Translations under genes and position numbers: made by a program
Notes under the pieces: model-generated
Databases searched by the model: none
Told to the model about the DNA's origin: nothing
Seen by the model: only the letters and a program-made list of their open reading frames with translations
Source: Nocardioides sp.
Lineage (GTDB): Bacteria > Actinomycetota > Actinomycetes > Propionibacteriales > Nocardioidaceae
Assembly (NCBI RefSeq): GCF_029937575.1
Contig: NZ_JAPYPS010000024.1
Span: forward strand, 1-56,322
DNA length: 56,322 nt
Reading direction: 5' to 3'
Shown: positions 1-8,344 of the stretch, piece by piece
Position numbering within the stretch: position 1 is the stretch's first letter
Layout: every line of letters starts with the position of its first letter

Positions 1-1
1 G

Positions 2-622
2 CCCGGTCCGCCGCCTGGTCCGCGCACCCCGCCGCCGGCCTCGCGTCCGAGCAGTGCTCCCATGACCACGCCGACGCCGGTCCGCCCGGCGACGCCGGCG
101 GTGGCGCGTCCGCCCGGACCCGTCGACGGCTCCCTCGGTAGCCCGCCCAGTGGACCCCCCAGCGGGTCTCCCGAGGGGCCCGGCTCCGCGCCGTGGACAC
201 CGCGCGACGACGCCCCGACCTCGCGGCGCGCCGCACGGGGGCACCCGACCGCTCAGCCGGAGGCAGCCCCGTCCCCGGGTCGCTGGCGGGTCGCGTTCGA
301 CACCGGCGAGGAGTTCGTGGTCGAAGGTCTGGCGCTCGTGGGACGTCGCCCCGAGCCCCGCGGCGACGAGCCGGTCACGCACGTCGTACCGCTGCGTTCC
401 TCCGACATGTCGGTGTCCAAGACGCACGCGCAGTTCCAGGTCGTGCCCGACGGGGCCCTCGTGGTGATGGATCGCGGATCGACCAACGGGTCGGTGCTCG
501 TGCGCCAGGGCGTGTCGCGCTCGCTCACGGCCGGTCGACCCGCGACCCTGGTCGACGGCGACACCGTCCGCTTCGGTGATCGCACGATGACGGTGAGCCG
601 CGAGTCCGAGGAGCAGACTTGA
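2..622 (+). CDS. FHA domain protein, 5' end outside the window
   Basis: C-terminal forkhead-associated domain, a phosphothreonine-peptide-binding module, behind a long Pro/Gly/Ser-rich linker. Counting from the ATG at 62, the FHA region spans about residues 78-180 and shows the family's key residues: Gly-Arg at 94-95, the SxxH motif (Ser119-His122) and Ser-Thr-Asn-Gly at 140-143. The frame is open without a stop to the left edge and the extra 20 codons are also Pro-rich, so the true start probably lies upstream and the ATG at 62 is internal. Actinobacterial proteins with this tail often carry an N-terminal RDD or zinc-ribbon region, which cannot be seen here. The stop overlaps the TTG start of the next gene, so the two are probably translated together. 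Partner kinase unknown. Confidence 0.75.
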   Translation, partial: PGPPPGPRTPPPASRPSSAPMTTPTPVRPATPAVARPPGPVDGSLGSPPSGPPSGSPEGPGSAPWTPRDDAPTSRRAARGHPTAQPEAAPSPGRWRVAFDTGEEFVVEGLALVGRRPEPRGDEPVTHVVPLRSSDMSVSKTHAQFQVVPDGALVVMDRGSTNGSVLVRQGVSRSLTAGRPATLVDGDTVRFGDRTMTVSRESEEQT

Positions 623-1035
623 GCGAGACCTTCGAGCACTCCGGGACGGTGACCTCGACGGCGCCGGCCGCCGCGGTCTGGGCCCTGTGGAGCGACACCA
701 CGACGTGGCCCGACTGGGACCCGTCGGTCGAGGCGGTCAGCCTCGACGGTGACTTCGTGGTCGGTACGACGGGCACGATGACCCTGGCCGGTCCCTTCGA
801 GGTGCCGGTCAGCCTGGAGGTCGTCGAGCCGGAAGCCCGCTACCTCGACCAGCTGACGATGGGTGAGCTGGTCATCCGGATCGACCACGTCGTCGTCGAC
901 CTCGCTGCCGGCGGGTGCGAGGTGAGCGTGTCCACCACGATCACCGGCCCCGGTGCCGACGGGATCGGCCCGATGGTCACCGCAGAAGCGCCTCAGGCGA
1001 TGGCGCGGCTGGTCGAGCGCGCCGAGGGTCGCTGA
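619..1035 (+). CDS. SRPBCC / polyketide cyclase-like protein
   Basis: A 138-residue protein with the START/Bet v1-type pattern: an N-terminal strand (FEHSGTVTSTAPAAAVWAL), a Trp-rich helix region (TTWPDWDPSVEAV) and a long C-terminal helix (EAPQAMARLVERAEG). Members bind hydrophobic ligands or act as small cyclases or dehydratases; the ligand cannot be told. Start chosen at TTG 619, where TTGA overlaps the stop of the FHA gene by 4 nt, implying translational coupling. It converges with lepB, with 31 nt between the stops and no strong terminator seen. Confidence 0.7.
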   Translation: MSETFEHSGTVTSTAPAAAVWALWSDTTTWPDWDPSVEAVSLDGDFVVGTTGTMTLAGPFEVPVSLEVVEPEARYLDQLTMGELVIRIDHVVVDLAAGGCEVSVSTTITGPGADGIGPMVTAEAPQAMARLVERAEGR

Positions 1036-1066
1036 CCCAGCTCGCCACCCACCGGTGACGTGAGGA

Positions 1067-1915
1067 TCAGCCGGCGTCCGGGACCGACTCGAAGACGTCG
1101 GGTCGACCGATGAACCGGGCGTGGCTCGGGGGCCAGACCAGGGTGAAGACCTTGCCGACGACGAGCTCGATCGGGACGAATGCCCGGTCGGGGTCACACT
1201 TCTGCTGGCTGGGCCCGCACAGGCGGTCGGAGGAGTCGGCGGACGCCGCCCGGTTGTCCCCCATCACGAACAACCGGTCCTCCGGGACGGTGACCGACCA
1301 GTCGGAGTCGCACCCGTTGGGCATCGGGCCGTCGCACTTGTTCTGGGGACGGATGAACTCGTCCTCCTCGATGGCCACGCCGTTGATCTCGAGCTTGCCC
1401 TCGGCGTCGCAGCAGGCGATCGTGTCGCCGGGCGTGCCGATCACGCGCTTCACCAGGTGGCCGCCGGTCGGGTAGAGCCCGATCTTGGCCAGGCCCTTCG
1501 CGAGCACAGTCTGGGGTCCGGGCTCGGGTCCGGTGAGCCACCCGCCGGGGTCCTCGAAGACGACGACCTCGCCGCGCGAGGGCTCGCGGCCGAACCAGTA
1601 GGAGACCTTCTGGACGAGGATCCGGTCGTTCTCGACCAGGCCGGGCTCCATGGAGGCCGAGGGGATGTAGAAGGCCTGCACCAGGAACGTCTTGATGATC
1701 AGCGCCATCCCGAGCGCCACGACGAGCAGGATCCCGGTCTCCAGCCACAGGGGCGTCCGTCGCTTCGGCTCGTCGGCAGGCCGGTCCGAACCGTCCTGCG
1801 ACCGGCGCCCGAAGCCGGTGAAGAACCCGCGTCCCGCGGGGCGATCGCTGCTGCCTGCGTCGGGGTCGTCGTTCCGCGAACCGTCCACGGAAGGACCAGA
1901 GCTGTCGTCAGGCAC
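1067..1915 (-). CDS. lepB: Signal peptidase I
   Basis: Type I signal peptidase (S26A), which cleaves signal peptides of exported proteins on the outer face of the membrane. From the GTG at 1915 (282 aa) there is a disordered acidic/Pro N-terminus, one membrane anchor at about residues 58-78, then the catalytic serine motif PSASMEPG (Ser88), the catalytic lysine in LVKRVIGTPGD (Lys156) and the late GDNR box (MGDNRAASADSSD). A Cys-containing insert (DTIACCDAEGKLEINGV) sits between the boxes. Start choice: a TACATT -10 box lies 7 nt before GTG 1915, the leaderless pattern used repeatedly in this window; a longer frame starts at GTG 1936. It is divergent from the small membrane protein at 1975. 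Confidence 0.93.
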   Translation of the reverse strand: MPDDSSGPSVDGSRNDDPDAGSSDRPAGRGFFTGFGRRSQDGSDRPADEPKRRTPLWLETGILLVVALGMALIIKTFLVQAFYIPSASMEPGLVENDRILVQKVSYWFGREPSRGEVVVFEDPGGWLTGPEPGPQTVLAKGLAKIGLYPTGGHLVKRVIGTPGDTIACCDAEGKLEINGVAIEEDEFIRPQNKCDGPMPNGCDSDWSVTVPEDRLFVMGDNRAASADSSDRLCGPSQQKCDPDRAFVPIELVVGKVFTLVWPPSHARFIGRPDVFESVPDAG

Positions 1916-1922
1916 GCAGGCG

Positions 1923-1928
1923 AATGTA
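1923..1928 (-). promoter_or_regulatory. -10 box of leaderless lepB
   Basis: TACATT on the minus strand, 7 nt before GTG 1915. It falls inside the longer frame starting at 1936, which argues for the shorter start. Confidence 0.5.
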
Positions 1929-1961
1929 CGCGACACCCCCGAGGGCCTCGGGGGGACCGGC

Positions 1962-1967
1962 TAGGTT
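1962..1967 (+). promoter_or_regulatory. -10 box of leaderless small membrane gene
   Basis: TAGGTT followed by 7 nt and GTG at 1975; no Shine-Dalgarno sequence precedes the start. Confidence 0.5.
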
Positions 1968-1974
1968 CAGTGGG

Positions 1975-2178
1975 GTGAGCGAGCTGCTGCGCGGGATCCC
2001 CGGGCTCTACTGGGTGGCCTTCGCCTTCGTCGGGCTGGCCCTGTGGACCGATGACGTGTTCGGCGTCTACATCGGGGCGATCTGCATGGTGGTCGGCACC
2101 CTGCAGCTGGTCCGGGCCGGCGGGGACGCCGGACGCGGGCAGGAGGACGAGCCCGAGGACCTCCAGGACTCGTTCTAG
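1975..2178 (+). CDS. Small two-segment membrane protein, function unknown
   Basis: A 67-residue protein: short N-terminus, two closely spaced hydrophobic stretches (about residues 9-22 and 28-43, with TDDVFG between them) and an acidic C-terminus (GQEDEPEDLQDSF). No family recognised. Start taken as GTG 1975 because a TAGGTT box sits 7 nt upstream; an in-frame ATG at 1924 would add 17 residues lying across the lepB start region. It is followed after 32 nt by the acyl-CoA synthetase, which has its own -10 box. Confidence 0.55.
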   Translation: MSELLRGIPGLYWVAFAFVGLALWTDDVFGVYIGAICMVVGTLQLVRAGGDAGRGQEDEPEDLQDSF

Positions 2179-2198
2179 GACGTCCCGCCGAGCAGGCG

Positions 2199-2204
2199 TA
2201 GTTT
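2199..2204 (+). promoter_or_regulatory. -10 box of leaderless acyl-CoA synthetase
   Basis: TAGTTT, 6 nt before ATG 2211; no ribosome binding site is seen. Confidence 0.5.
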
Positions 2205-2210
2205 CGGGTC

Positions 2211-3851
2211 ATGGAGTCCTACGCTCGTGGCGAGACCGACCAGCCCCTGCTGGCAGAGACGATCGGGAGGAACCTCGCCCGCACCGTCGCTGCCCACCCG
2301 GATCGTGAGGCGCTCGTCGAGGTGGCCTCCGGACGGCGCTGGTCGTGGTCGGAGCTCAGCCGCGACGTCGACGCCGTGGCGCGCGGCCTGCTCGCGCTGG
2401 GCCTCGAGGTAGGGGACCGGGTCGGGATGTGGGCTCCGAACTGTGCCGAGTGGACCATCGTGCAGCTCGCCACCGCCCGTGTCGGGATCGTCCTGGTCAA
2501 CGTCAACCCCGCCTACCGCACCCACGAGCTCGCCTACGCGGTCAACCAGAGCGGGATGCGCGTCATCCTCGCGGCGAGTGCGTTCAAGACCAGCGACTAC
2601 CGGGCGATGGTCGACGAGGTCCGCGACGACTGTCCCGCTCTGGAGCGGGCGCTGTACGTCGACACCGGCGACTGGGCCGAGCTGCTCGAGGGCGGAGCCG
2701 GGGTCGCGGAGGACGCCGTGACCGATCGGGCGGCCGGGCTGTCGCCGTACGACCCGATCAACATCCAGTACACCTCCGGCACGACCGGCTACCCCAAGGG
2801 CGCCACGCTCAGCCACGTCAACATCCTCAACAACGGCTACTTCACGACCGAGACCATCGAGCTGACCGCCGAGGACCGGATGTGCATCCCGGTGCCGTTC
2901 TACCACTGCTTCGGGATGGTGATGGGCAACCTGGGCTGCACCACCCACGGGGCCACGATGGTGATCCCGGCCCCCGGCTTCGACCCCGCGGTCACCCTGC
3001 AGGCCGTGCAGGACGAGCGTTGCACGGTGCTGTACGGCGTCCCGACGATGTTCATCGCGATGCACAGCGCGCCCGGGTTCGCCGACTACGACCTGACGAG
3101 CCTGCGCAGCGGCATCATGGCCGGCTCGATCTGCCCCGTGGAGGTGATGCGCCGGTGCGTGGACGACATGCACATGGAAGGAGTCTCGATCGCCTACGGC
3201 ATGACCGAGACGTCACCGGTCTCCTGCCAGACCCGCGCCGACGACGACCTGGAGCGCCGTACCGCCACGATCGGCCGCGTCCACCCGCACGTCGAGATCA
3301 AGGTCGTCGACCCGGTCACCGGAGCCACGGTCGAGCGCGGCGAGACCGGCGAGTTCTGCACGCGCGGCTACTCGGTGATGCTCGGCTACTGGCCGCTCGA
3401 CGATCCGCAGAGCAGGGAGAAGACGGCCGAGGCGATCGACGCCGACGGCTGGATGCACACCGGGGACCTCGCGGTGATGCGCGAGGACGGCTACTGCACG
3501 ATCGTCGGCCGGATCAAGGACATGGTCATCCGCGGCGGTGAGAACGTCTATCCCCGCGAGATCGAGGAGTTCCTCTACACCCACCCCGATGTCGAGGACG
3601 TCCAGGTGGTCGGCGTGCCCGACGAGCGGTACGGCGAGGAGCTGTGCGCCTGGATCAAGCTGCGGCCCGGCAGCGAGCCGCTGGACGCCGCTGCCGTGAA
3701 GGTGTTCGCGACCGGCAAGCTCGCGCACTACAAGATCCCGCGCTACGTGATGCTCGTCGACGACTTCCCGATGACGGTGACCGGCAAGATCCGCAAGGTC
3801 GAGATGCGCGAGAAGAGCACCGCCGAGCTGGGGCTCTCGGCCGGAGGCTGA
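2211..3851 (+). CDS. AMP-binding fatty acyl-CoA synthetase
   Basis: ANL-superfamily adenylating enzyme of 546 aa, the usual length for medium/long-chain acyl-CoA synthetases (FadD-like). It activates a carboxylic acid with ATP and joins it to CoA. Visible motifs are the phosphate loop [10 protein letters not shown] (residues 188-197), the A5 motif YGMTETSP, the A7/A8 region [16 protein letters not shown] and [20 protein letters not shown], and the catalytic lysine in MTVTGKIRK (Lys526). All are intact. The exact substrate cannot be read from sequence; close relatives act on fatty acids. Leaderless start at ATG 2211. A broken GNAT gene begins 2 nt after its stop. Confidence 0.92.
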   Translation: MESYARGETDQPLLAETIGRNLARTVAAHPDREALVEVASGRRWSWSELSRDVDAVARGLLALGLEVGDRVGMWAPNCAEWTIVQLATARVGIVLVNVNPAYRTHELAYAVNQSGMRVILAASAFKTSDYRAMVDEVRDDCPALERALYVDTGDWAELLEGGAGVAEDAVTDRAAGLSPYDPINIQYTSGTTGYPKGATLSHVNILNNGYFTTETIELTAEDRMCIPVPFYHCFGMVMGNLGCTTHGATMVIPAPGFDPAVTLQAVQDERCTVLYGVPTMFIAMHSAPGFADYDLTSLRSGIMAGSICPVEVMRRCVDDMHMEGVSIAYGMTETSPVSCQTRADDDLERRTATIGRVHPHVEIKVVDPVTGATVERGETGEFCTRGYSVMLGYWPLDDPQSREKTAEAIDADGWMHTGDLAVMREDGYCTIVGRIKDMVIRGGENVYPREIEEFLYTHPDVEDVQVVGVPDERYGEELCAWIKLRPGSEPLDAAAVKVFATGKLAHYKIPRYVMLVDDFPMTVTGKIRKVEMREKSTAELGLSAGG

Positions 3852-3853
3852 GC

Positions 3854-4181
3854 GTGATCACCCTCGACGAGGTCTTCCCCCCCGTTCGCGCTGCAGATCT
3901 CCTGCGGCCGGGTCGCTCTCCGGGTCCTGCGCGACGACGACCTGCCCGAGCTCGTCGAGCTGGTCCGCGGCGGCATCGACCACGCGTCGGCCGCTGTCAG
4001 CCGCAAGGCCGGGTACGTCGACAGCGGTCGGCGACCCATCGTCCAGGGCACCCGCAACGGCCCCGTCGCGGTGGACGAGCATCGCGTGGCCGTCACCCCC
4101 GACACCTGCGTCTCCCAGAGCGGCGACGTCGCTGTCGAGGGCGCCGAGGTGCTGCGGCGCTCCTTGGGGATCGACCGCTGA
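3854..4181 (+). pseudogene. GNAT acetyltransferase remnant with frameshift and internal deletion
   Basis: Translation from GTG 3854 gives the N-terminus typical of an actinobacterial GNAT family (ITLDEVFPP), but a run of seven C at 3877-3883 throws the frame. Reading it as six C continues as FALQISCGRVALRVLRDDD and LPELVELVRGGID, then jumps near 3980 to a typical GNAT C-terminus (AVSRKAGYVDSGRR, DEHRVAVTPDT, VEGAEVLRRSLGID) and stops at TGA 4179. The whole product would be about 108 aa against roughly 180-200 for the family; the acetyl-CoA-binding middle (about 90 codons) is missing. It therefore has two lesions. The frameshift could be a sequencing error, the deletion could not. No ribosome site needed, as it directly follows the acyl-CoA synthetase. 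Confidence 0.75.
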
Positions 4182-4298
4182 CCGCTCCCACCGCACGGGC
4201 CCAGGCGGCTCACCTCCTCCAAGCTCCTTCTCGGGCCACGCGTCGACGGCGGGCAGTGGATCGGACCCACGCCGGTAACTAGAAGTAGTCGGTATTTG
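4182..4298 (+). other. Short non-coding stretch before the TetR gene
   Basis: Lies between the GNAT remnant and the TetR operator. I see no convincing gene; it ends in an AT-richer segment (from about 4278) that probably holds the TetR promoter. Confidence 0.4.
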
Positions 4299-4313
4299 CC
4301 TAAGGCGCTTAGG
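4299..4313 (+). promoter_or_regulatory. Candidate TetR operator
   Basis: Perfect inverted repeat CCTAAG-GCG-CTTAGG centred 26 nt before the TetR start codon and flanked by AT-rich ATTT/AAAT. Position and symmetry fit an autoregulatory TetR site; binding is inferred. Confidence 0.6.
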
Positions 4314-4331
4314 AAATGTCATGGTGGCGGC

Positions 4332-4901
4332 ATGCCCCGGCTCGGCCTGACCACCACCAGCGTCGTGCGCCAGGGCGCCGAGCTGGCCGACGAGATCGGC
4401 TTCGCCCAGGTCTCGGTGACCACGTTGGCCAGACGTCTCGGGATCAAGACGGCCAGCCTCTATGCGCACGTGCGGGGCAACGACGACCTGCGCCTCCGGA
4501 TCACGATGCTCGCTCTCGAGGAGATGGCCGACCGAGCCGACCGGGACCTCGCCGGGAGAGCCGGCCTCGAGGCCCTGGTGGCGCTGGGGGAGGTCTACCG
4601 GGGGTACGCCGCCGAGCATCCCGGTCGCTACGACGCCTCGCGCTTCCCGATGGACGCACAGAGCGCTGCGGCGAGCGCCGGTCCCCGTCACGCGGCCCTC
4701 TCCCGAGCGGTGCTGCGCGGCTACGACCTCGACGAGGCGCACCAGGTGCACGCCGTACGACTACTGGGGAGCACGTTCCACGGCTTCGTCAGCCTCGAGC
4801 TCGCGGGCGGATTCGCCCACAGCCGACCACCGTCCCAGGAGTCCTGGACCGCGATCCTCGCGTCTCTCGACCTCATCCTCACCAACTGGAGCGACGCATG
4901 A
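4332..4901 (+). CDS. TetR/AcrR family transcriptional regulator
   Basis: 189-aa regulator with a TetR-type helix-turn-helix at about residues 10-50 (VVRQGAELADEIGF, VSVTTLARRLGIKTASLYAHV) and a WHG-type ligand-binding C-terminus (HAVRLLGSTFHGFVSLE). Start chosen at ATG 4332; a longer frame from 4296 would run through the palindromic operator. The ATGA overlap with the SGNH hydrolase gene puts both in one operon, so the likely targets are its own promoter, through the palindrome at 4299-4313, and the downstream hydrolase. Ligand unknown. Confidence 0.85.
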   Translation: MPRLGLTTTSVVRQGAELADEIGFAQVSVTTLARRLGIKTASLYAHVRGNDDLRLRITMLALEEMADRADRDLAGRAGLEALVALGEVYRGYAAEHPGRYDASRFPMDAQSAAASAGPRHAALSRAVLRGYDLDEAHQVHAVRLLGSTFHGFVSLELAGGFAHSRPPSQESWTAILASLDLILTNWSDA

Positions 4902-6067
4902 CCGACCTGATCAGCACCCGGATCACCGCCGACCACCTGCGCGGCGCACTCGAGATCGAGCTCACCGACCGCGGTGCCCGACCGCACCGTCTGCCCACCT
5001 GGGCCCGCCACCAGCTGGCTGATCCCCAGCTGCTGATGGCCGAGTCCCAGCCGTCCGGGGTGCGGCTCGCGTTCCGCACCACCGCCACTCACGTCGAGCT
5101 CGAGGCGGTGCCCACCAAGCGCACCTACCCCGGTGCGCCGCCGCGCCCGGACGGTGTCTACGAGATGGTGGTCGACGAGAGGCCGCACAGCTCCGGCAGC
5201 ATCGAGGCAGGCGACGAGATCGTCATCGACCTGATCGCCGGGACCTCCGAGACGCGCGCGGGCGAGCCGGGCAGGATCGTCTTCGCCGACCTGCCGCCCG
5301 GTGAGAAGGGCGTGGTGATCTGGCTGCCCCACGACGAGACCACCGAGCTGGTCGCGCTGCACGCGGACGCTCGCGTCGACCCGGCGGCGCCCAGGACCCG
5401 GCGCACCTGGCTGCACCACGGCAGCTCGATCAGCCACGGCTCGAACGCCACCGAGCCCACCGGCACCTGGCCGGTCGTCGCCGCCACGTCGGCCGGGGTG
5501 GACCTGGTCAACCTCGGCTTCGGCGGCAGCGCCCTGCTGGACCCGGCGGTGGCGCGCGTCATCCGGGACACCCCGGCGGACCTGATCAGCCTCAAGCTCG
5601 GCATCAACCTGGTCAACACCGACGTGATGCGCCGTCGCGCCCTCGGTGCCGGCGTCCATGGCTTCCTCGACACCATCCGTGACGGCCACCCCACCACTCC
5701 GCTCCTGGTGGTCTCGCCGGTGCTGTGTCCGATGCACGAGGACACGCCGGGTCCGTCGGCCTTCGACCCGGAGTCGATGGCCGACGGCCGGCTGGCCTTT
5801 CGGGCCGTCGGCGACCCCGCGGAGGTGGCACTGGGCAAGCTGACCCTGCAGGTCGTCCGGGAGGTGCTGGCCGGCGTCGTCGACGCGAGGAGCGCCGCCG
5901 ACCCGCACCTGGCCTACCTCGACGGACGAGAGCTGTACGGCGAGCCTGACTCCGCCGCGCTGCCGCTGCCCGACCGGCTGCACCCGGACCCGGAGACCCA
6001 CCGCGTGATGGGCCGGCGCTTCGCCGACCTCGCCTTCGGCGGGCAGGGCGCGTTCAGCGTCCGATGA
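4898..6067 (+). CDS. SGNH/GDSL-family esterase or lipase
   Basis: 389-aa protein with an N-terminal beta-rich domain (about residues 1-165) followed by an SGNH hydrolase fold. Blocks seen: I at GSSISHG (nucleophile Ser177), II at NLGFGGSA (Gly209), III at LKLGINL (Asn237) and V at DRLH (Asp359-His362). The two-domain layout is like carbohydrate esterases that remove acyl groups from sugars; the substrate is not evident. No signal peptide is seen, so it is probably cytoplasmic. Translation is coupled to the TetR gene through ATGA. Its 3' end overlaps the convergent protease gene by 14 nt. Confidence 0.8.
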   Translation: MTDLISTRITADHLRGALEIELTDRGARPHRLPTWARHQLADPQLLMAESQPSGVRLAFRTTATHVELEAVPTKRTYPGAPPRPDGVYEMVVDERPHSSGSIEAGDEIVIDLIAGTSETRAGEPGRIVFADLPPGEKGVVIWLPHDETTELVALHADARVDPAAPRTRRTWLHHGSSISHGSNATEPTGTWPVVAATSAGVDLVNLGFGGSALLDPAVARVIRDTPADLISLKLGINLVNTDVMRRRALGAGVHGFLDTIRDGHPTTPLLVVSPVLCPMHEDTPGPSAFDPESMADGRLAFRAVGDPAEVALGKLTLQVVREVLAGVVDARSAADPHLAYLDGRELYGEPDSAALPLPDRLHPDPETHRVMGRRFADLAFGGQGAFSVR

Positions 6068-8228
6068 CCACGGGGATCCGGGCCACCGTGCCGTTGGCGC
6101 CGCGCCACACGACGTACCCGTCGTCGAGCTGGGGGCTGCGACGCTCAACCGTGACGGTGTAGGTCGCGCTCTCGCCCGGTCCGAGCCGCAGCGCGGCAGG
6201 CGTCACCGAGACCCCGGAGCGGAAGCCGCGGGCCGAGGAGGAGAAGTACAGGCGACGCTTGCCCACGTTGGTGACCGTGCGTGTCAGGGGCGTTGCCTCG
6301 TTGGTGATCAGCGCGGAGGGGGTGTTCAGCGACGTCGCGTCGCCTTCCAGCCAGTCGCGGTAGTCGCCGGTCTCGACGAGGTAGCCGAGTCCGGGGGAGT
6401 CGACCCGGTCGGGGCGCAGTCGCCCCGCACCGCTGCGCAGGATCTCGGAACGGTCCACCGGGGCGGCCGTGGTGGCCAGCGCCGAGCGCACCTGCGCCGC
6501 GGTGCGGTCCCGGCTGAGCAGGCTGGCGGCGACGCCGGCGGTGTAGGCCGTCGCGGCGGAGGTGCCCGTGACGAAGTCCCAGGCGTCCGAGCCGTTGGTG
6601 CTCGGGACCGCACCGAGCACGCCGGAGGCGGTGGCGAGCACGTCGGGCTTGAGCACGCCCGCGCCCAGGTCGCCACTCGGGGAGAGGGAGGCGATGCGGT
6701 CGCGCGCCTTCTCGTGGCCCAGGGAGCGCAGGGAGATCCGCTCGTCGGGGTTGCGCTTGATCCAGCGCGCCAGGCGCGCGCCGGCCTGCACGTCCAGGTG
6801 AACGGTCGGCACGCTGTGGACGTCCAGGTCGACCGAGCCGCGGGCCTGGTTGACCAGCACCATGCCGACCCCGTCGGCCAGTGACACGGCTCGGGACTTG
6901 TCGACGCGGCCGACCTGGCCGCGCTCGCACACGACGATGGCGCCGGCCACCGTCGCCGCATCGAGGCTGCCGGGCGCACACACCCGAGCATCCCTGCGGG
7001 GCTCCGCATCGGCGGCGGCGTCGACGCCGCGCACGACCGGCGCCGGGCCGACGGTCCGGCGCGACAGCATCGCACCGGACAGGTCCGCGACGCGCTTGGT
7101 GCGCAGGGACGCCGGGACGACGACCCGGCCCTCGCGCAGGTCGCCGGTGGTGCCGCCGACGGTGGTCACCCAAGGACTGGGATGTGCGGCCAGGGAGCCC
7201 TCGCCACCGTTGCCGGCCGCGGCGGTCACCACGACGCCCGCCTCGGCTGCGCCGAGCAGTGCGCGCTCGACGGTGTCGATCTCGGCCGGTCCGCCGACCG
7301 AGAGGCTCAGGACGTCCACGCCGTCACGGGTGGCGTCGTCGATGGCGGTGACCAGGTCGGCGCTCGCGCAGCCGTCGTCCGCCGGGTCGGGGGCACCCCA
7401 GCAGGCCTTGTAGACGGCCAGCTGCGCCTCGGGGGCGAGCCCGCCGAGCGTGCCGAGTCGCTCACCGCCGACCTGGACCGGGACCTCGGCGTTTCCGGCG
7501 GCGATCGAGGCCATCTGGGTGCCGTGCCCGTCGGTGTCGCGCGGTGAGAGCGAGCTGGTCGCGCGCAGGTGGTCGGTCCCGAAGCCCCGGACGTACCAAC
7601 GGGCGCCGACCAGCTTGCCGTTGCACTCCGACGACGCCCAGGCCTGCCCCTCGGGGCACGAGCCCGCGAAGTCGGAGGCCCCGCGCTGGTGACGGACCTG
7701 GGCGAAGAGCGGGCTCTCCGGCGCGATCCCCGTGTCGATCATGCCGATGACCGTGCCGGCGCCACCCGTGGGCGGGCGGTCGCGGTCGAGCTTCTCGGCG
7801 GCCAGCAGGGCGGCGTCACCGGCGTCACCGGCGAGCCCGGCCAGGGGGCGGACCTCGTTGCGCTCGACGGAGACGACCGACGGCGCGGCGCGCAGGGACG
7901 CGACCTGCTCGCTCGTCAGCCGTACGGCGTACCCGTTCAGCGCCGTCGTCCAGCGGTAGAGCGGCAGCGGGGCGTCGACCGACGACAGCGTCGCGTCCTG
8001 CTCGGCCACCATCCGTGTCGCGCGCAGGGATCGTGGAAGGAACCCGCTGGACCCGGCGGTCCCGGCGCCCTGCAACGTCACGAGGTAGAGGTCGTCGGCG
8101 GAGCCGGCGGACGCGGGGGCGGGAGCCATGGCGAGGAGCCCGGCAGTCAGGGCCAGGGCCGAGGTGAGCGCGGTGGCGCCGGCTCGGAGCGCAGCGATGC
8201 GGGTGCGGTGGCTCAGGGGGACGGGCAT
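6054..8228 (-). CDS. Secreted subtilisin-like serine protease (S8) with PA domain
   Basis: 724-aa preproprotein. A signal peptide (about 1-41, ending APASAG) is followed by an inhibitor-I9-like propeptide (about 45-130) and a subtilase domain with the full triad: Asp165 (GMIDTG), His235 (DGHGTQM) and Ser557 (GTSAATA), plus oxyanion Asn340. A protease-associated domain is inserted at about 395-500 and an Fn3-like beta domain ends the protein. No sortase motif or membrane anchor is seen, so it is likely released. Start at ATG 8228 is fixed by GGAAGGAG 6 nt upstream; a longer frame to 8282 lacks such a site. Confidence 0.93.
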   Translation of the reverse strand: MPVPLSHRTRIAALRAGATALTSALALTAGLLAMAPAPASAGSADDLYLVTLQGAGTAGSSGFLPRSLRATRMVAEQDATLSSVDAPLPLYRWTTALNGYAVRLTSEQVASLRAAPSVVSVERNEVRPLAGLAGDAGDAALLAAEKLDRDRPPTGGAGTVIGMIDTGIAPESPLFAQVRHQRGASDFAGSCPEGQAWASSECNGKLVGARWYVRGFGTDHLRATSSLSPRDTDGHGTQMASIAAGNAEVPVQVGGERLGTLGGLAPEAQLAVYKACWGAPDPADDGCASADLVTAIDDATRDGVDVLSLSVGGPAEIDTVERALLGAAEAGVVVTAAAGNGGEGSLAAHPSPWVTTVGGTTGDLREGRVVVPASLRTKRVADLSGAMLSRRTVGPAPVVRGVDAAADAEPRRDARVCAPGSLDAATVAGAIVVCERGQVGRVDKSRAVSLADGVGMVLVNQARGSVDLDVHSVPTVHLDVQAGARLARWIKRNPDERISLRSLGHEKARDRIASLSPSGDLGAGVLKPDVLATASGVLGAVPSTNGSDAWDFVTGTSAATAYTAGVAASLLSRDRTAAQVRSALATTAAPVDRSEILRSGAGRLRPDRVDSPGLGYLVETGDYRDWLEGDATSLNTPSALITNEATPLTRTVTNVGKRRLYFSSSARGFRSGVSVTPAALRLGPGESATYTVTVERRSPQLDDGYVVWRGANGTVARIPVVIGR

Positions 8229-8296
8229 GCGGCTCCTTCCGGGGGCGTGGTGGGGTTGCCGGAGTCGTCCATTGTGTCGCACCAGTCCCAGGGCTG

Positions 8297-8310
8297 CACC
8301 CGTACGGGTG
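8297..8310. promoter_or_regulatory. 14-bp palindrome between divergent protease and HAD genes
   Basis: CACCCGTACGGGTG is a perfect palindrome just upstream of the expected -35 of the HAD gene and about 70 nt before the protease start. It could be an operator for either. The same 14-mer also occurs by chance inside rpsJ, so the evidence is weak. Confidence 0.3.
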
Positions 8311-8332
8311 AATCTTCGTCGAGGGCGACCCC

Positions 8333-8338
8333 TATCCT
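8333..8338 (+). promoter_or_regulatory. -10 box of leaderless HAD phosphatase
   Basis: TATCCT, 6 nt before GTG 8345, with no Shine-Dalgarno sequence. Confidence 0.5.
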
Positions 8339-8344
8339 CTGCTC

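Noticed and set aside
2175..3173. Minus-strand open frame opposite the acyl-CoA synthetase
   Set aside because: Low-complexity His/Arg/Gly translation without motifs; the plus-strand gene has full ANL motifs.
4182..4298. Possible further remnant gene between the GNAT remnant and tetR
   Set aside because: Short readable stretches exist in several frames but none matches a family I recognise.
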